A stretch of DNA of 33,743 nucleotides. It comes from Syntrophales bacterium. GTDB taxonomy: Bacteria; Desulfobacterota; Syntrophia; Syntrophales; UBA2210. The stretch covers positions 1 through 33,743 of the forward strand of contig JAQULO010000015.1 in NCBI GenBank assembly GCA_028718565.1, given 5' to 3'. The notes beneath the pieces are model-generated. The model did no database searches. It saw nothing but the letters and a program-made list of their open reading frames with translations, and was not told where the DNA came from. Shown piece after piece: positions 1 to 7,900 of the stretch. A program made the position numbers and the translations under genes. Each line of letters begins with the position of its first letter. The stretch's first letter is position 1.

Positions 1-1102
1 CCTGTAGCCCGATATGCTTCCTGATCGGAGGGCCCATGACCCGGTTAATCGGTACCGGGACCCTCTTCCAGCATGCCGCGGCGATCTCTCTGCCCATCCC
101 CTCTTCATTGCCGGGGGCAGAGGCCTTGCCCTTCACTGCATAGCTCCAGTGCAGGGGTAAGGGGCGCGCCCCCCACTGCTCCTTAAATCTGTACGTTCCC
201 TCCCCCGGCGAAGATCTCCCAAAATCAAAATACGCGTACCCGTTATCACAGGCATACTCAAGCATCTTCCAGTAGAGGAGCATGTTGGGACTCGTACTGC
301 TGTACTGGTGCAGTGCCGATGCCCAGGGATTCTCCAGCGTATCCCGGCATCCGATCATCATACTGCACGCGACGGGCCTTTTTTCATGATACACAATGAC
401 AAACTTCGATCTTCCGGGCAGTTCCTCAAATACCGACTCGACAAAAAGTTTTGAATGAACGGGAGAGCCAAGATCCCTCATATTCCGGGCGAATACATCA
501 TAGAAATCGCCGAGACGCTCAATTTCTCCCACGACGGCATAGAGGCCAGCCTTCATTGGACGCCGGATCTGACTCCTCAGCTTCGCCTTGAATGACTCCA
601 TCAATGCCTCCGACGATAATGCCAACTCCCGGAGCATCCGGACTTTGTGCCGTCTCGTAATAATCCGAATCTGATTACCCCCGGATAGTCCTTCCCCTCC
701 GGAAAGGCACGTACGAGGGGAGATATGTCTCAGCTCAACCATCCTACAGCGTAAATTGCCTGCAAGCTGGATTGCACGCCGGAGAAGTTCGGTTTCTATC
801 TCGCCGTTATCGGCGATAACACCTGCAAAGTCACAGAACGGCAGTGAAATGAGTGAGTTTCCGAAAAGGAAATGTCTCAGGTGGATCAGGGGGAGCACCC
901 CCGCTATCGTACTGCATGCCTTACCGGAAGGATCGGTCGCGGCACGCAGTGCAACCAGGCAGTAAGATGCATGCCCGTACGCCCTCTCAATCGCCTTCCG
1001 CCATCCCGACAGATGATACAGCGTCCCCTGTGGGTTATTGAGCACATACTCATCCCACGGTATCTCATTATCCTTTTCCAGAAGCTCAATTCTAACAGGC
1101 AT
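1..1102 (-). CDS. FemAB-like GNAT-fold protein, XrtA/PEP-CTERM type (partial at window edge)
   Basis: The reading frame is open from an ATG at 1102 to the left edge of the window (367 codons, no stop reached), so the C-terminus is cut off or nearly reached. The protein begins MPVRIELLEKDNEIPWDEYV, contains a central basic block RSQIRRPMKAGLYAVV, and near residue 290 has YFDFGRSSPGEGTYRFKEQW. That last motif is typical of the FemAB-like acyltransferases that accompany exosortase exopolysaccharide clusters. FemAB relatives transfer aminoacyl or acyl groups; the acceptor here is unknown. It lies 64 bp downstream of the polysaccharide deacetylase on the same strand, so the two are probably co-transcribed. 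I see no strong ribosome binding site before the ATG, so the start is less certain than the frame. Assignment to the XrtA-associated subfamily rests on motif recall and the neighbour. Confidence 0.85.
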   Translation of the reverse strand, partial: MPVRIELLEKDNEIPWDEYVLNNPQGTLYHLSGWRKAIERAYGHASYCLVALRAATDPSGKACSTIAGVLPLIHLRHFLFGNSLISLPFCDFAGVIADNGEIETELLRRAIQLAGNLRCRMVELRHISPRTCLSGGEGLSGGNQIRIITRRHKVRMLRELALSSEALMESFKAKLRSQIRRPMKAGLYAVVGEIERLGDFYDVFARNMRDLGSPVHSKLFVESVFEELPGRSKFVIVYHEKRPVACSMMIGCRDTLENPWASALHQYSSTSPNMLLYWKMLEYACDNGYAYFDFGRSSPGEGTYRFKEQWGARPLPLHWSYAVKGKASAPGNEEGMGREIAAACWKRVPVPINRVMGPPIRKHIGLQ

Positions 1103-1166
1103 GGCAATCAGAATGCCCCATCGACAAGAGGTTGTGTAGTTTGAAACACGTTACAGGGAATATCCT

Positions 1167-2063
1167 TCACTGAAAATCCGGTTTTTTGCCCACCAGGTTC
1201 AGATAGTCGCGGCAGGTCACGAAACTACACCCCTTCACATGGCTGAACAGTGCGGACAATTTGTGTTGAGTCCGGCTCAGGTTTACGTAATGCCTGAATC
1301 TGTAAAATGCGGGGATCGTATCGATTCTGGGCTGGCCCGGGTCGATCTCCCAAGGGTGGATGTAGAAGAGATATGCACCCTCTCCTTTCAGTATCGACTG
1401 AACACCCAGGCGAAAGATAAACAGGGGAATAAGACGGAAATACCCCCCGCCCCCCCATGGTAAAATCCTCCCGTACAACGTAAGGTTGCTGATGGGAAGC
1501 TCATAGAAGGTGCTGGAAATTTTTACGGCAACTCCCGCTGTTGCATATTGCGTAAGGTCCATCCTGCCATATCGCCTGTTGATTCCGAAGGAATTATAAC
1601 TTGAATCATAACGATACCCGCACGCTTCGATGATCTTCAGTACATCATCGGTGATGGAAAAACTGGGCGCACGGTACCCATAGACGGCCTCTCCGATGAT
1701 ATCCTCCAGAAGTTTCCTGCTATCGACCAGATCCTTTTCCAACTCTCCGGATGAGGACTCATTACAACATCGATGAAAATAGCCGTGAGATGCCACTTCA
1801 TGTCCCCGAGAACGTATCACACGCACCAGATGAGGAAGGCGTTCGGCGATCCATCCCAAAACAAAAAAGGTGGCCTGCGGCGGATTGTGTGTGCCCTTCA
1901 GTCTCATCGAATCAAGGAGATCGAGGATTCGATGGGTATTTTCTTCAACCCGTAATTCACGCGAAGACCATGAGGTAAAGGGGATTCCCTCCTTGAGGTT
2001 CTCCACCTGAAACCAGTCTTCAAGATCAACGGTAAGAAGGATATGATGGTCGATTGTGTTCAT
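1167..2063 (-). CDS. Polysaccharide deacetylase, XrtA/PEP-CTERM locus type
   Basis: This 298-residue cytoplasmic-looking protein has the NodB-type deacetylase fold, which removes N- or O-acetyl groups from polysaccharides. The motif TVDLEDW (D13, D16) at the N-terminus, HEVASHGYFH (H93, H97) and YGYRAPSFS near residue 130 supply the expected catalytic Asp, metal-binding His pair and Arg motif. HPWEIDPGQPR near residue 236 gives the C-terminal catalytic His. The opening LLTVDLEDWFQVEN and the HPWE block are hallmarks of the deacetylase subfamily found in exosortase-linked exopolysaccharide clusters. No signal peptide is evident. It is followed by the FemAB-like gene and faces away from the SLBB export operon, so it probably modifies the polymer that the export system secretes. 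The Shine-Dalgarno before the ATG is weak. Confidence 0.92.
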   Translation of the reverse strand: MNTIDHHILLTVDLEDWFQVENLKEGIPFTSWSSRELRVEENTHRILDLLDSMRLKGTHNPPQATFFVLGWIAERLPHLVRVIRSRGHEVASHGYFHRCCNESSSGELEKDLVDSRKLLEDIIGEAVYGYRAPSFSITDDVLKIIEACGYRYDSSYNSFGINRRYGRMDLTQYATAGVAVKISSTFYELPISNLTLYGRILPWGGGGYFRLIPLFIFRLGVQSILKGEGAYLFYIHPWEIDPGQPRIDTIPAFYRFRHYVNLSRTQHKLSALFSHVKGCSFVTCRDYLNLVGKKPDFQ

Positions 2064-2452
2064 AGGATCGGTTCTGAGAGAAAGTACGGCACGGCTGCAA
2101 GAGAGAAACCCGGCACTGCTCCGCCCCTTGAGTTACAGAGAACAGCAGTCGTAACCCATTGGGGTTAAATGCAAAGCTCACAATTGACTTTTTGAGCATA
2201 CCTGATCGTTGTGCTATATGTCCACTAAGCGTAACAGGCAGCATTTCTTTTTCGGCAAACACAATACCCGTACACGGCTTTCAGGCCAGAAAGCCTTAAG
2301 CCAAGATCGTCATATCATCCAATCGGCATCTGCCCTCGTACGGACTTTTTCAGCTTTTTTCATAAAATACCTTTGCCGACCCAACGCCTTTTAACGAGCA
2401 GTATCAGTTAACAGGCTTTAATCTCTATACATTCTGCTATGGCCTGATTTAT

Positions 2453-2530
2453 TTTTCTTTTAAAAAAGCAACTTTCTTCTTGCAATATACAATATGTGGT
2501 ATTATTATGCAACCAAACCACTATATCTTG
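2453..2530. repeat. 78-bp direct repeat, copy 1
   Basis: This stretch is repeated 116 bp downstream at 2569-2646 with 74 of 78 positions identical. It begins with an oligo-T/oligo-A tract (TTTTCTTTTAAAAAAGCAAC), then TTGCAATATACAATATG, and ends CCACTATATCTTG. The 38 bp between the copies are unrelated. The repeat sits directly upstream of the SLBB export gene, so it probably carries transcription control sites duplicated along with a promoter. Confidence 0.9.
2480..2508 (+). promoter_or_regulatory. Putative sigma-70 promoter in repeat copy 1
   Basis: TTGCAA (2480-2485) and TATTAT (2503-2508) are separated by exactly 17 bp. These match the sigma-70 consensus at 4 of 6 and 5 of 6 positions. 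The equivalent site in copy 2 (2596-2624) has TTGCAA and the poorer TATCAT. Either or both would transcribe the plus-strand export operon. This is a motif match only. Confidence 0.45.
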
Positions 2531-2568
2531 AGAAGAAATATCTACGCATCTCTCATGGTCGGGTTAAC

Positions 2569-2646
2569 TTTTCTTTTAAAAAAGCAACTTTTTTCTTGCA
2601 ATATACAATATGTGGTATTATCATGCAGCCAAACCACCATATCTTG
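2569..2646. repeat. 78-bp direct repeat, copy 2
   Basis: This is the second copy of the repeat at 2453-2530 and differs at four positions. One change turns the -10-like TATTAT of copy 1 into TATCAT. It ends 18 bp before the proposed GTG start of the SLBB export gene and just upstream of its GAGGGG ribosome binding site. Confidence 0.9.
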
Positions 2647-2664
2647 CAAAAAAGAGGGGCGCTC

Positions 2665-5172
2665 GTGCACGGTAAGATAATGATAAAAAAAGTCTCTTTG
2701 CAGGTCGCGCAGCAGTTGTTTCTCATAGTTCTCCTCGCTACCATTGCCTGCGCCGATTACGGCCTCCTGTTAAACTCCTACAGAAGTAAGGAAGCTGCGT
2801 TGCAGGATGTTCTCACCTTGACCAAGCAGGGTCAAAGCGTGGTCGCTGAGGAGATTCGGATGCCGGGGAGCGGCACTTGGTACAGAGTCTGTATTGGTCC
2901 TTTCGTTACGAAGGATGAGACCTTGGAACAGAGACGGGTCATGCGACTCAATGGGTATAAGGGCGACACCTTCGTTGTAAAGGTCAACACAAACAACCTT
3001 ATCACTTCCGGAATGCTTGGCACGGAGGAGTTCCCCCCTACTCAAGCCAAGGCTGCCGTCCCTCCACCAGAAGGGACGGTTACGGTGGAATGGGATGCCA
3101 GTAAAGATCCCAGCCTTGCCGGATACAAGATCTATTATGACACGGATTCCGGCCCGCCCTACGAGCCTGTCGAGGCTGACTACGCCGATGAAGGTCCGCC
3201 CCCGATTCAAGTGGGCCGTGAGGTTACCAAAATCACGCTTCATGGCCTGAGCAGTGCGAAGAAATATTTCTTCGCCATAACCTCTCTTAATGCGAGCGGT
3301 GCTGAAGGCGGCTATTCAACCGAGATAGCGGCGCTTCCGGCATATACGGATACGAAAGCTCCCGGCATCGGCGACACGAGGCAGCCCAAAGTTAGACCCG
3401 CCATTCCCTCTAAGGCCCCAGCCGTTGTAGCCGGAACACCTGATGACAAAAGGTATACATTTTCTATACAGTCACAGCCTGTCAAATCTCCCTCGTCCAG
3501 TCCCAAAAGCTCTTATCAGAAAAAACTGTCATCTCGCTCTGCGTCCGCCGCCTCTTCAGCCTTAGGGGAAAAGGACTCTCTTGTCGCTCCGGGTGATATT
3601 CTGAGGATAGAGGTCCCGGGCCAGAAGGAGATGAGCTATGATTACGACGTTGATCCCGATGGCAACATCTACATGTTAATTGTCGGCAAGGTCGTGGTCC
3701 AGGGCCTCAGTGAAGCCGGTCTGAGCGATAAATTGACCAAGGTGTCTAGACCATTTGTTGCCAAAGGAGAGAGGGTGTTGGTCCAGATCCTGGAACGGAA
3801 ACGGTATATACATATCCAGGGAGGTGTGCGCTATCCCGGTTGGTATCGAGTCCCATCCCGGGCGGCGGTGGACAACTTGCTCAAGATGGCTGGGGGGGCG
3901 GTATCGAAGTCAGTTTATTCAGGAATTAAACTCAGGCGGAATGCAGGGGGTGGGGATAAAGAGTTCGACGTGCAGGGGGAAATTGCCTTCCAGCCAAATG
4001 ATGTCCTGGTCGTTCCGGCTCCTAAGACCTATCGACAAGAAGTCGATAAGGGTGATCTTCTGTTTATCAGCCTGCCCCAGAGACAGGCCCCCGGAAAGCG
4101 GCAAGACACGACGGACTCGGCTGATTTAACCCAGTCGCTGGCGCAAAACCAGATCGAGATTGACAGAAACGGGTATATCTATATCCCTAACTATGGGCAC
4201 ATTTTCGTTAACAAATTGACAACCGAGGAAATCAAAAAAGAGATTGAGGTCCGGCTCCCTAAATACATTGCTGTTCTCGAGAAGGTAGAGGTCAGCATCA
4301 TTGAGAAAAAACACTATGTTGAGGTGTTGGGGCATGTTACCAACCCGGGCTGGTACAATATCCCGGAGACAGCAAATATTCAGGAAACGGTCGCCGTAGC
4401 GGGTGGAGCTGTTGACGGGGCGACCATGAGCGGTGTCGTTATCCAGAGAAGTCTGAATGGAGATGCCGAAAAGGTAACGGTAAACCTCTACCAGTTCACG
4501 ATAACCGGGGACGGCAGGCTTCTCACACCGATTCATGAAAATGATATTATCTTTGTGCCGATCTCTCCTAATTTCGGTAATATAAAAAGAACACTTGATG
4601 CTTGGAATCCACCCACCGAAAGGCTGGAAGAGGACGTCAAGAAAAAGGTCAGGATATTCGGGGCTATCCGCAACCCTGGGATCTACGAGGCTTCAGAGGA
4701 CATGAATCTTGTCGACCTCATGGTCCTCGCCAGCGGAGAGGACGAATTTGCTGAGCTGACCGATATAGCGATCATACGGGATGGCAAGGTGCAGACGCGA
4801 TTCGATCTGGAGGAATTCCTGCACGGTAAGGCAAAGGGGGGCACAAGACCTCTGCCCGTACTGCGGAGCGGAGACACCGTGTATGTTACGCGTATCGAGA
4901 CAACGACCAAAGAGTCCCAGGACAGGGTGTACATCGTCGGTAAGGTCCTGCGACCGGGGTCGTACGAACTGTACGACGATATGACGGTTCTCCAGGCCCT
5001 TGCATGGGCGGGTGGTTTGACTGAATGGGCCGATTCGAATAACATCACGATTGTTCGTATGGTAGATGGAAAGCAGGAGAACATTCCCTTCAACTACGAC
5101 AAAGGGGTGAGAGGAAGAGTTCCTGAGTTGAATATACGGATGGCACCGAATGACACCATCATCGTGCCGTAA
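2665..5172 (+). CDS. Polysaccharide export protein with SPOR, FN3 and four SLBB domains
   Basis: This is a large exported protein of about 835 residues. I place the start at GTG 2665, five bases after GAGGGG; ATG 2680 in the same frame is the alternative. An N-terminal signal segment (VAQQLFLIVLLATIACA) is followed by a SPOR-like domain (about residues 33-100), which binds peptidoglycan in other proteins, and a fibronectin type III domain (about 125-215). Two polysaccharide-export domains begin near 305 (VAPGDILRIEV) and 461 (KGDLLFISLP). Four SLBB domains start near 382, 550, 661 and 754, each with the signature G.V..PGWY or a variant such as GAIRNPGIYEA. Wza-type proteins with this core form the outer-membrane channel for exopolysaccharide. 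Cys29 could be lipidated but the lipobox (TIAC) is poor. Three lipoprotein genes follow on the same strand. Confidence 0.9.
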   Translation: MHGKIMIKKVSLQVAQQLFLIVLLATIACADYGLLLNSYRSKEAALQDVLTLTKQGQSVVAEEIRMPGSGTWYRVCIGPFVTKDETLEQRRVMRLNGYKGDTFVVKVNTNNLITSGMLGTEEFPPTQAKAAVPPPEGTVTVEWDASKDPSLAGYKIYYDTDSGPPYEPVEADYADEGPPPIQVGREVTKITLHGLSSAKKYFFAITSLNASGAEGGYSTEIAALPAYTDTKAPGIGDTRQPKVRPAIPSKAPAVVAGTPDDKRYTFSIQSQPVKSPSSSPKSSYQKKLSSRSASAASSALGEKDSLVAPGDILRIEVPGQKEMSYDYDVDPDGNIYMLIVGKVVVQGLSEAGLSDKLTKVSRPFVAKGERVLVQILERKRYIHIQGGVRYPGWYRVPSRAAVDNLLKMAGGAVSKSVYSGIKLRRNAGGGDKEFDVQGEIAFQPNDVLVVPAPKTYRQEVDKGDLLFISLPQRQAPGKRQDTTDSADLTQSLAQNQIEIDRNGYIYIPNYGHIFVNKLTTEEIKKEIEVRLPKYIAVLEKVEVSIIEKKHYVEVLGHVTNPGWYNIPETANIQETVAVAGGAVDGATMSGVVIQRSLNGDAEKVTVNLYQFTITGDGRLLTPIHENDIIFVPISPNFGNIKRTLDAWNPPTERLEEDVKKKVRIFGAIRNPGIYEASEDMNLVDLMVLASGEDEFAELTDIAIIRDGKVQTRFDLEEFLHGKAKGGTRPLPVLRSGDTVYVTRIETTTKESQDRVYIVGKVLRPGSYELYDDMTVLQALAWAGGLTEWADSNNITIVRMVDGKQENIPFNYDKGVRGRVPELNIRMAPNDTIIVP

Positions 5173-5214
5173 AAGGTTAAAATGCCCATATATTTTGATT
5201 TGGGGAGAAGGTTT

Positions 5215-5946
5215 ATGAAAAACAAAGGGAAAACGATAGGGCTTTTGGTTTTGTGTCTCATCACCGCGTTGATCCTGGCTTCATGTGCGACGGACATGTC
5301 CACGCGGGCGACTCGCGTCAGGCTGGTTTCCGCCGAGCAGGTTCACCAGTGCGAAATTCGGTGTGAAGCCCTTGGAAGTGTACAGGGTTCTTCGTATCCG
5401 GCTGGCGGATGTCTCTCCTGGTGGGGTACGGTGCGGAAGATAGCCCACAACAATGCGCTCAATGAACTGCTGGATAACGCCGCTGAGATCGGTGCAACTC
5501 ATCTGTTCGTCAACCTGGGAGATTATCCTGATTTGAGAGGAGACGCGTATCGTTGCGCCTTTTGCGAAGATGCCAATGGTGACCCGGATGTGGCGTATTG
5601 CGTGGACGCCGGCGGCACCCGAAAGAGGGCGTATTGTCAAGGGGCCGATGGTAAGGTTGTAGGCGCTGCGTATTGTCGGGGAGGTGACGGGAAGGGCCCT
5701 GCCGACTGTAGGGAGAATGGCGGGGTATGGGTACCTGCGGTCAAAGAAACGAAGTGTGAGACCATGGGTGGTGCGTGGGTTCCTGAAGCTGAGAATCGGC
5801 AGGCATGCGAAGCCAATGGAGATATATGGCTCCCTGCTGCGAAGGATCCGACAGCCTGTGAAAACAAAGGGGGAAAATGGGTTCTCGATCAAGATGTTCT
5901 CCGCCGTTTACCATCAGGCAGTCCCCCGCAAGAAGAGGTTAAATAG
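5215..5946 (+). CDS. DUF4156-like outer-membrane lipoprotein with Cys-rich tail repeats
   Basis: The start is ATG 5215, preceded by GGGGAGAAGG at a good distance; the in-frame ATG at 5182 would add 11 residues without a signal function. The product (243 residues) has a clean lipoprotein signal ending LASC (Cys24) with Ala at +2, which favours outer-membrane sorting. Residues 35-105 (VRLVSAEQVHQCEIRCEALG onward to AAEIGATHLFV) resemble the DUF4156 family of small lipoproteins. The C-terminal half is unusual. First come Cys-rich, Gly/Asp-rich segments (AYCQGADGK, AYCRGGDGK), then four units built like C..NGG.WVP: RENGGVWVP, ETMGGAWVP, EANGDIWLP and ENKGGKWVL. Function is unknown. Its place 42 bp after the export protein suggests a role in the envelope exopolysaccharide apparatus. 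Confidence 0.8.
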   Translation: MKNKGKTIGLLVLCLITALILASCATDMSTRATRVRLVSAEQVHQCEIRCEALGSVQGSSYPAGGCLSWWGTVRKIAHNNALNELLDNAAEIGATHLFVNLGDYPDLRGDAYRCAFCEDANGDPDVAYCVDAGGTRKRAYCQGADGKVVGAAYCRGGDGKGPADCRENGGVWVPAVKETKCETMGGAWVPEAENRQACEANGDIWLPAAKDPTACENKGGKWVLDQDVLRRLPSGSPPQEEVK

Positions 5947-6001
5947 GACAGGAACTAACGGTAGCACAAAACGAACATAAGAATCAAAAAGTGGGGGAGA
6001 G

Positions 6002-6742
6002 ATGTCGAAGTCCACATTTTTAGGGGTGTGTAGGGTGGCGGTCCTGTTCATGCTGCTGGCGATCTTCGGTTGTGCGACAAGCGGACGGTTTTATGTCCCC
6101 AAGCCGATTCCCATAAAGCCCGGGACGGTCCTCAAGCCGGAGTATAACATCGTGTGCTCTGTGAACCTTATCAATAGTCAAACAAGCTCACAGTGGGTTA
6201 GCATTGGAGACTACACGCATAAGTGGTCGGCAAATCTGCTCATGTGGACAGACACTGCTGTCGGGCTTCTCAAAGATGAGCTGGTAAAACGGGGGGTGGT
6301 CATTTCTGAAAAATCGCCCAAAACCCTGAAGCTTTCAATCACAAGGGTGAAGCTGTTCTGGGGGTTTGACGCTATCGGATGCACCCTAAATCTTAACGCG
6401 ACAACCGGTGACGGGTACGTCGTAAACCACGAGGAAACCGGCACTGCAAAAGATCTTTATGAAAGTTGCGATACCGCGGTGTCAAAAGCGGTAGCAGCTA
6501 TGTTCACGGATCCCGGAATCCAGGATTATCTCACAACTTCAAAAATATTCAGGGATTCGGATGGAGACGGAGTGCCCAACGACGTAGATGAATGCCCCGA
6601 GACACCTGAGGGTGTGAGGGTTGACAGCAGGGGGTGCCCGCTGGACGGCGATGGCGATGGTTTTCCTGACTACCTTGACAAATGCCCCGGAACACCCGGG
6701 GGCATGGAAGTTGACTGCGACGGGTGTCCTCCGGATAAGTAG
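6002..6742 (+). CDS. Lipoprotein with two TSP3 repeats, OmpA domain lost
   Basis: The ATG at 6002 follows GGGGGAGAG. The 246-residue product has a lipoprotein signal (LLAIFGCATSG, Cys24) and a domain of about 150 residues reminiscent of YajG-type lipoproteins (VGLLKDELVKRGVVI, LKLSITRVKLFW). The C-terminus has two exact 30-residue thrombospondin type 3 repeats at 6554-6643 and 6644-6733 (DSDGDGVPNDVDECPETPEG and the next unit). Such Asp-rich repeats bind calcium and normally lead into an OmpA peptidoglycan-binding domain, as in the next gene. Here the frame stops straight after the second repeat, and a decayed piece of an OmpA C-terminus follows in the next 150 bp. The gene is therefore probably a truncated remnant, although the frame is intact and a secreted protein could still be made. 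Confidence 0.75.
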   Translation: MSKSTFLGVCRVAVLFMLLAIFGCATSGRFYVPKPIPIKPGTVLKPEYNIVCSVNLINSQTSSQWVSIGDYTHKWSANLLMWTDTAVGLLKDELVKRGVVISEKSPKTLKLSITRVKLFWGFDAIGCTLNLNATTGDGYVVNHEETGTAKDLYESCDTAVSKAVAAMFTDPGIQDYLTTSKIFRDSDGDGVPNDVDECPETPEGVRVDSRGCPLDGDGDGFPDYLDKCPGTPGGMEVDCDGCPPDK

Positions 6743-6744
6743 TT

Positions 6745-6900
6745 ATGGCGTGCCAGGGTAGTTGGTTGTGAACTGCCTTACCTGGTAAGAGCGCCATAGA
6801 TAAGGAACGGTTCTCTGTCGTAGGGTATGGATGGTTTTTCAGGGCCTGGGGCGTCGAGTGAGACCGCGGGCGGAAGGACACTGAACCCGGGGGTCCGGTG
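6745..6900 (+). pseudogene. Decayed OmpA C-terminal relic
   Basis: Conceptual translation in shifting frames recovers the end of an OmpA domain. AIDKERFSVVGYGW matches VDRNRLYPVGYGF of the intact neighbour at about 7680, and ASSETAGGRTLNPGV matches ASNESAEGRALNRRV at about 7730. The DNA also aligns over this stretch with indels (for example GGGTATGG next to a T run in both). The first part of an OmpA domain, the FDFDKS to YNQILSNRRAE portion, is absent. The simplest reading is that the upstream TSP3 lipoprotein once ended in OmpA and lost it by deletion and frameshifts. Confidence 0.65.
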
Positions 6901-6960
6901 TCACGGGTATCGGTGATGTCGGTATGGACTGGCTGTCCGAAAAGATTTGAGAGGTATCAG

Positions 6961-7797
6961 ATGAATAAAATAACACTACTTGGCGGTATGATTATATGTA
7001 TTCTTACACTGGGATGCGCCCCCAACTATTCCCTGATGGATTCCGACAGTCACTCCAAAAAAGGGATATCACCACGGGAAGATGCCCAACTCTCATGTCT
7101 CAAGTCAGGACCAACGGAAGAATGTATGAGATCAAAGCAATATTCCCTCAAAGACCAAACACCGTCGGGCGTGAAGGTTGACGAGTTGGGGTGTCCGCTG
7201 GACAGTGACGGTGACGGCGTACCCGATCACCTCGATAAATGCCCCGGAACACCGGAGGGCGTAAAGGTTGACAGCAGGGGATGTCCGTTGGACAGCGACG
7301 GTGACGGCGTACCCGATTACCTCGATAAATGCCTCGAAACGCCGGAGGGCGTGGAAGTTGATTGCAAGGGGTGTCCGTTGGACAGCGACAGTGACGGTGT
7401 ATCAGATTCCTTCGACAAATGCCCTGGAACGCCGCTGGGCGCACTGATTGATGAAGATGGATGCTGGACCATTGGGGAACCCTTATTCGACTTTGATAAA
7501 TCCGATATTAAGACTGAGTACCATCCAATTCTTGATCAGGTCATCATTGTATTTGAGAGAAATCCCTCTTTGAGAGCTGAGGTCCGGGGTTATACGGATA
7601 ATTTCGGGGCCCAGGCCTACAACCAGATACTCTCCAACAGGCGCGCCGAGGCGGTGGTTAGTTACCTGGTACAGGGTGGCGTAGACAGGAATCGACTCTA
7701 CCCCGTGGGGTATGGGTTTTCAACGCCTAGAGCCTCTAATGAATCTGCGGAAGGAAGGGCGTTGAACCGGAGGGTCGAGATTCTGCCAGTTCAGTGA
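6961..7797 (+). CDS. OmpA-family lipoprotein with TSP3 repeats
   Basis: The start is ATG 6961 after GAGAGG; the upstream in-frame ATG at 6898 lies in the relic of the previous gene. The 278-residue product has a lipoprotein signal (ILTLGCAPN, Cys19). A linker leads into three tandem 30-residue thrombospondin type 3 repeats at 7201, 7291 and 7381 (period exactly 90 bp, DSDGDGVPDHLDKCPGTPEG), preceded by a partial unit. The C-terminal 110 residues are a complete OmpA peptidoglycan-binding domain: PLFDFDKSDIK, VRGYTDNFG, NQILSNRRAEAVVSYL, GYGFSTPRASN and the terminal GRALNRRVEI. It should tether the outer membrane to peptidoglycan, with the repeats as a calcium-stiffened stalk. It is the last gene of the plus-strand envelope group. 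Confidence 0.92.
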   Translation: MNKITLLGGMIICILTLGCAPNYSLMDSDSHSKKGISPREDAQLSCLKSGPTEECMRSKQYSLKDQTPSGVKVDELGCPLDSDGDGVPDHLDKCPGTPEGVKVDSRGCPLDSDGDGVPDYLDKCLETPEGVEVDCKGCPLDSDSDGVSDSFDKCPGTPLGALIDEDGCWTIGEPLFDFDKSDIKTEYHPILDQVIIVFERNPSLRAEVRGYTDNFGAQAYNQILSNRRAEAVVSYLVQGGVDRNRLYPVGYGFSTPRASNESAEGRALNRRVEILPVQ

Positions 7798-7900
7798 GAG
7801 GTGCCTTATAGAACCTATCTGAGCATAATCGGGGGACGCACAGTCGAATGATTGAGTTGGTGTGGTGCCTTTCTATTCGTCTCTCTGTCCTCTTGAGAAA

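Larger units (their letters stand above)
2064..2664. other. Intergenic region between divergent exopolysaccharide genes
   Basis: About 600 bp separate the deacetylase (minus) from the SLBB export gene (plus). The right part, from about 2450, is very AT-rich and holds two copies of a 78-bp repeat with promoter-like elements. The left part, 2064-2450, shows no gene I can support. Short open frames here, including an in-frame upstream extension of the export protein through the repeat, look like chance because they translate repeat DNA. Confidence 0.6.

Noticed and set aside
2461-2490. Possible sigma-54 promoter (GC ... TTGCAA) in the repeat
   Set aside because: The distance between the GC of AAGCAA and the TTGC is three bases longer than a -24/-12 promoter allows, and the -24 GG is missing.
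2494-2664. N-terminal extension of the SLBB protein through the repeat
   Set aside because: It translates both promoter-like repeats, has no ribosome binding site, and would bury the signal peptide.
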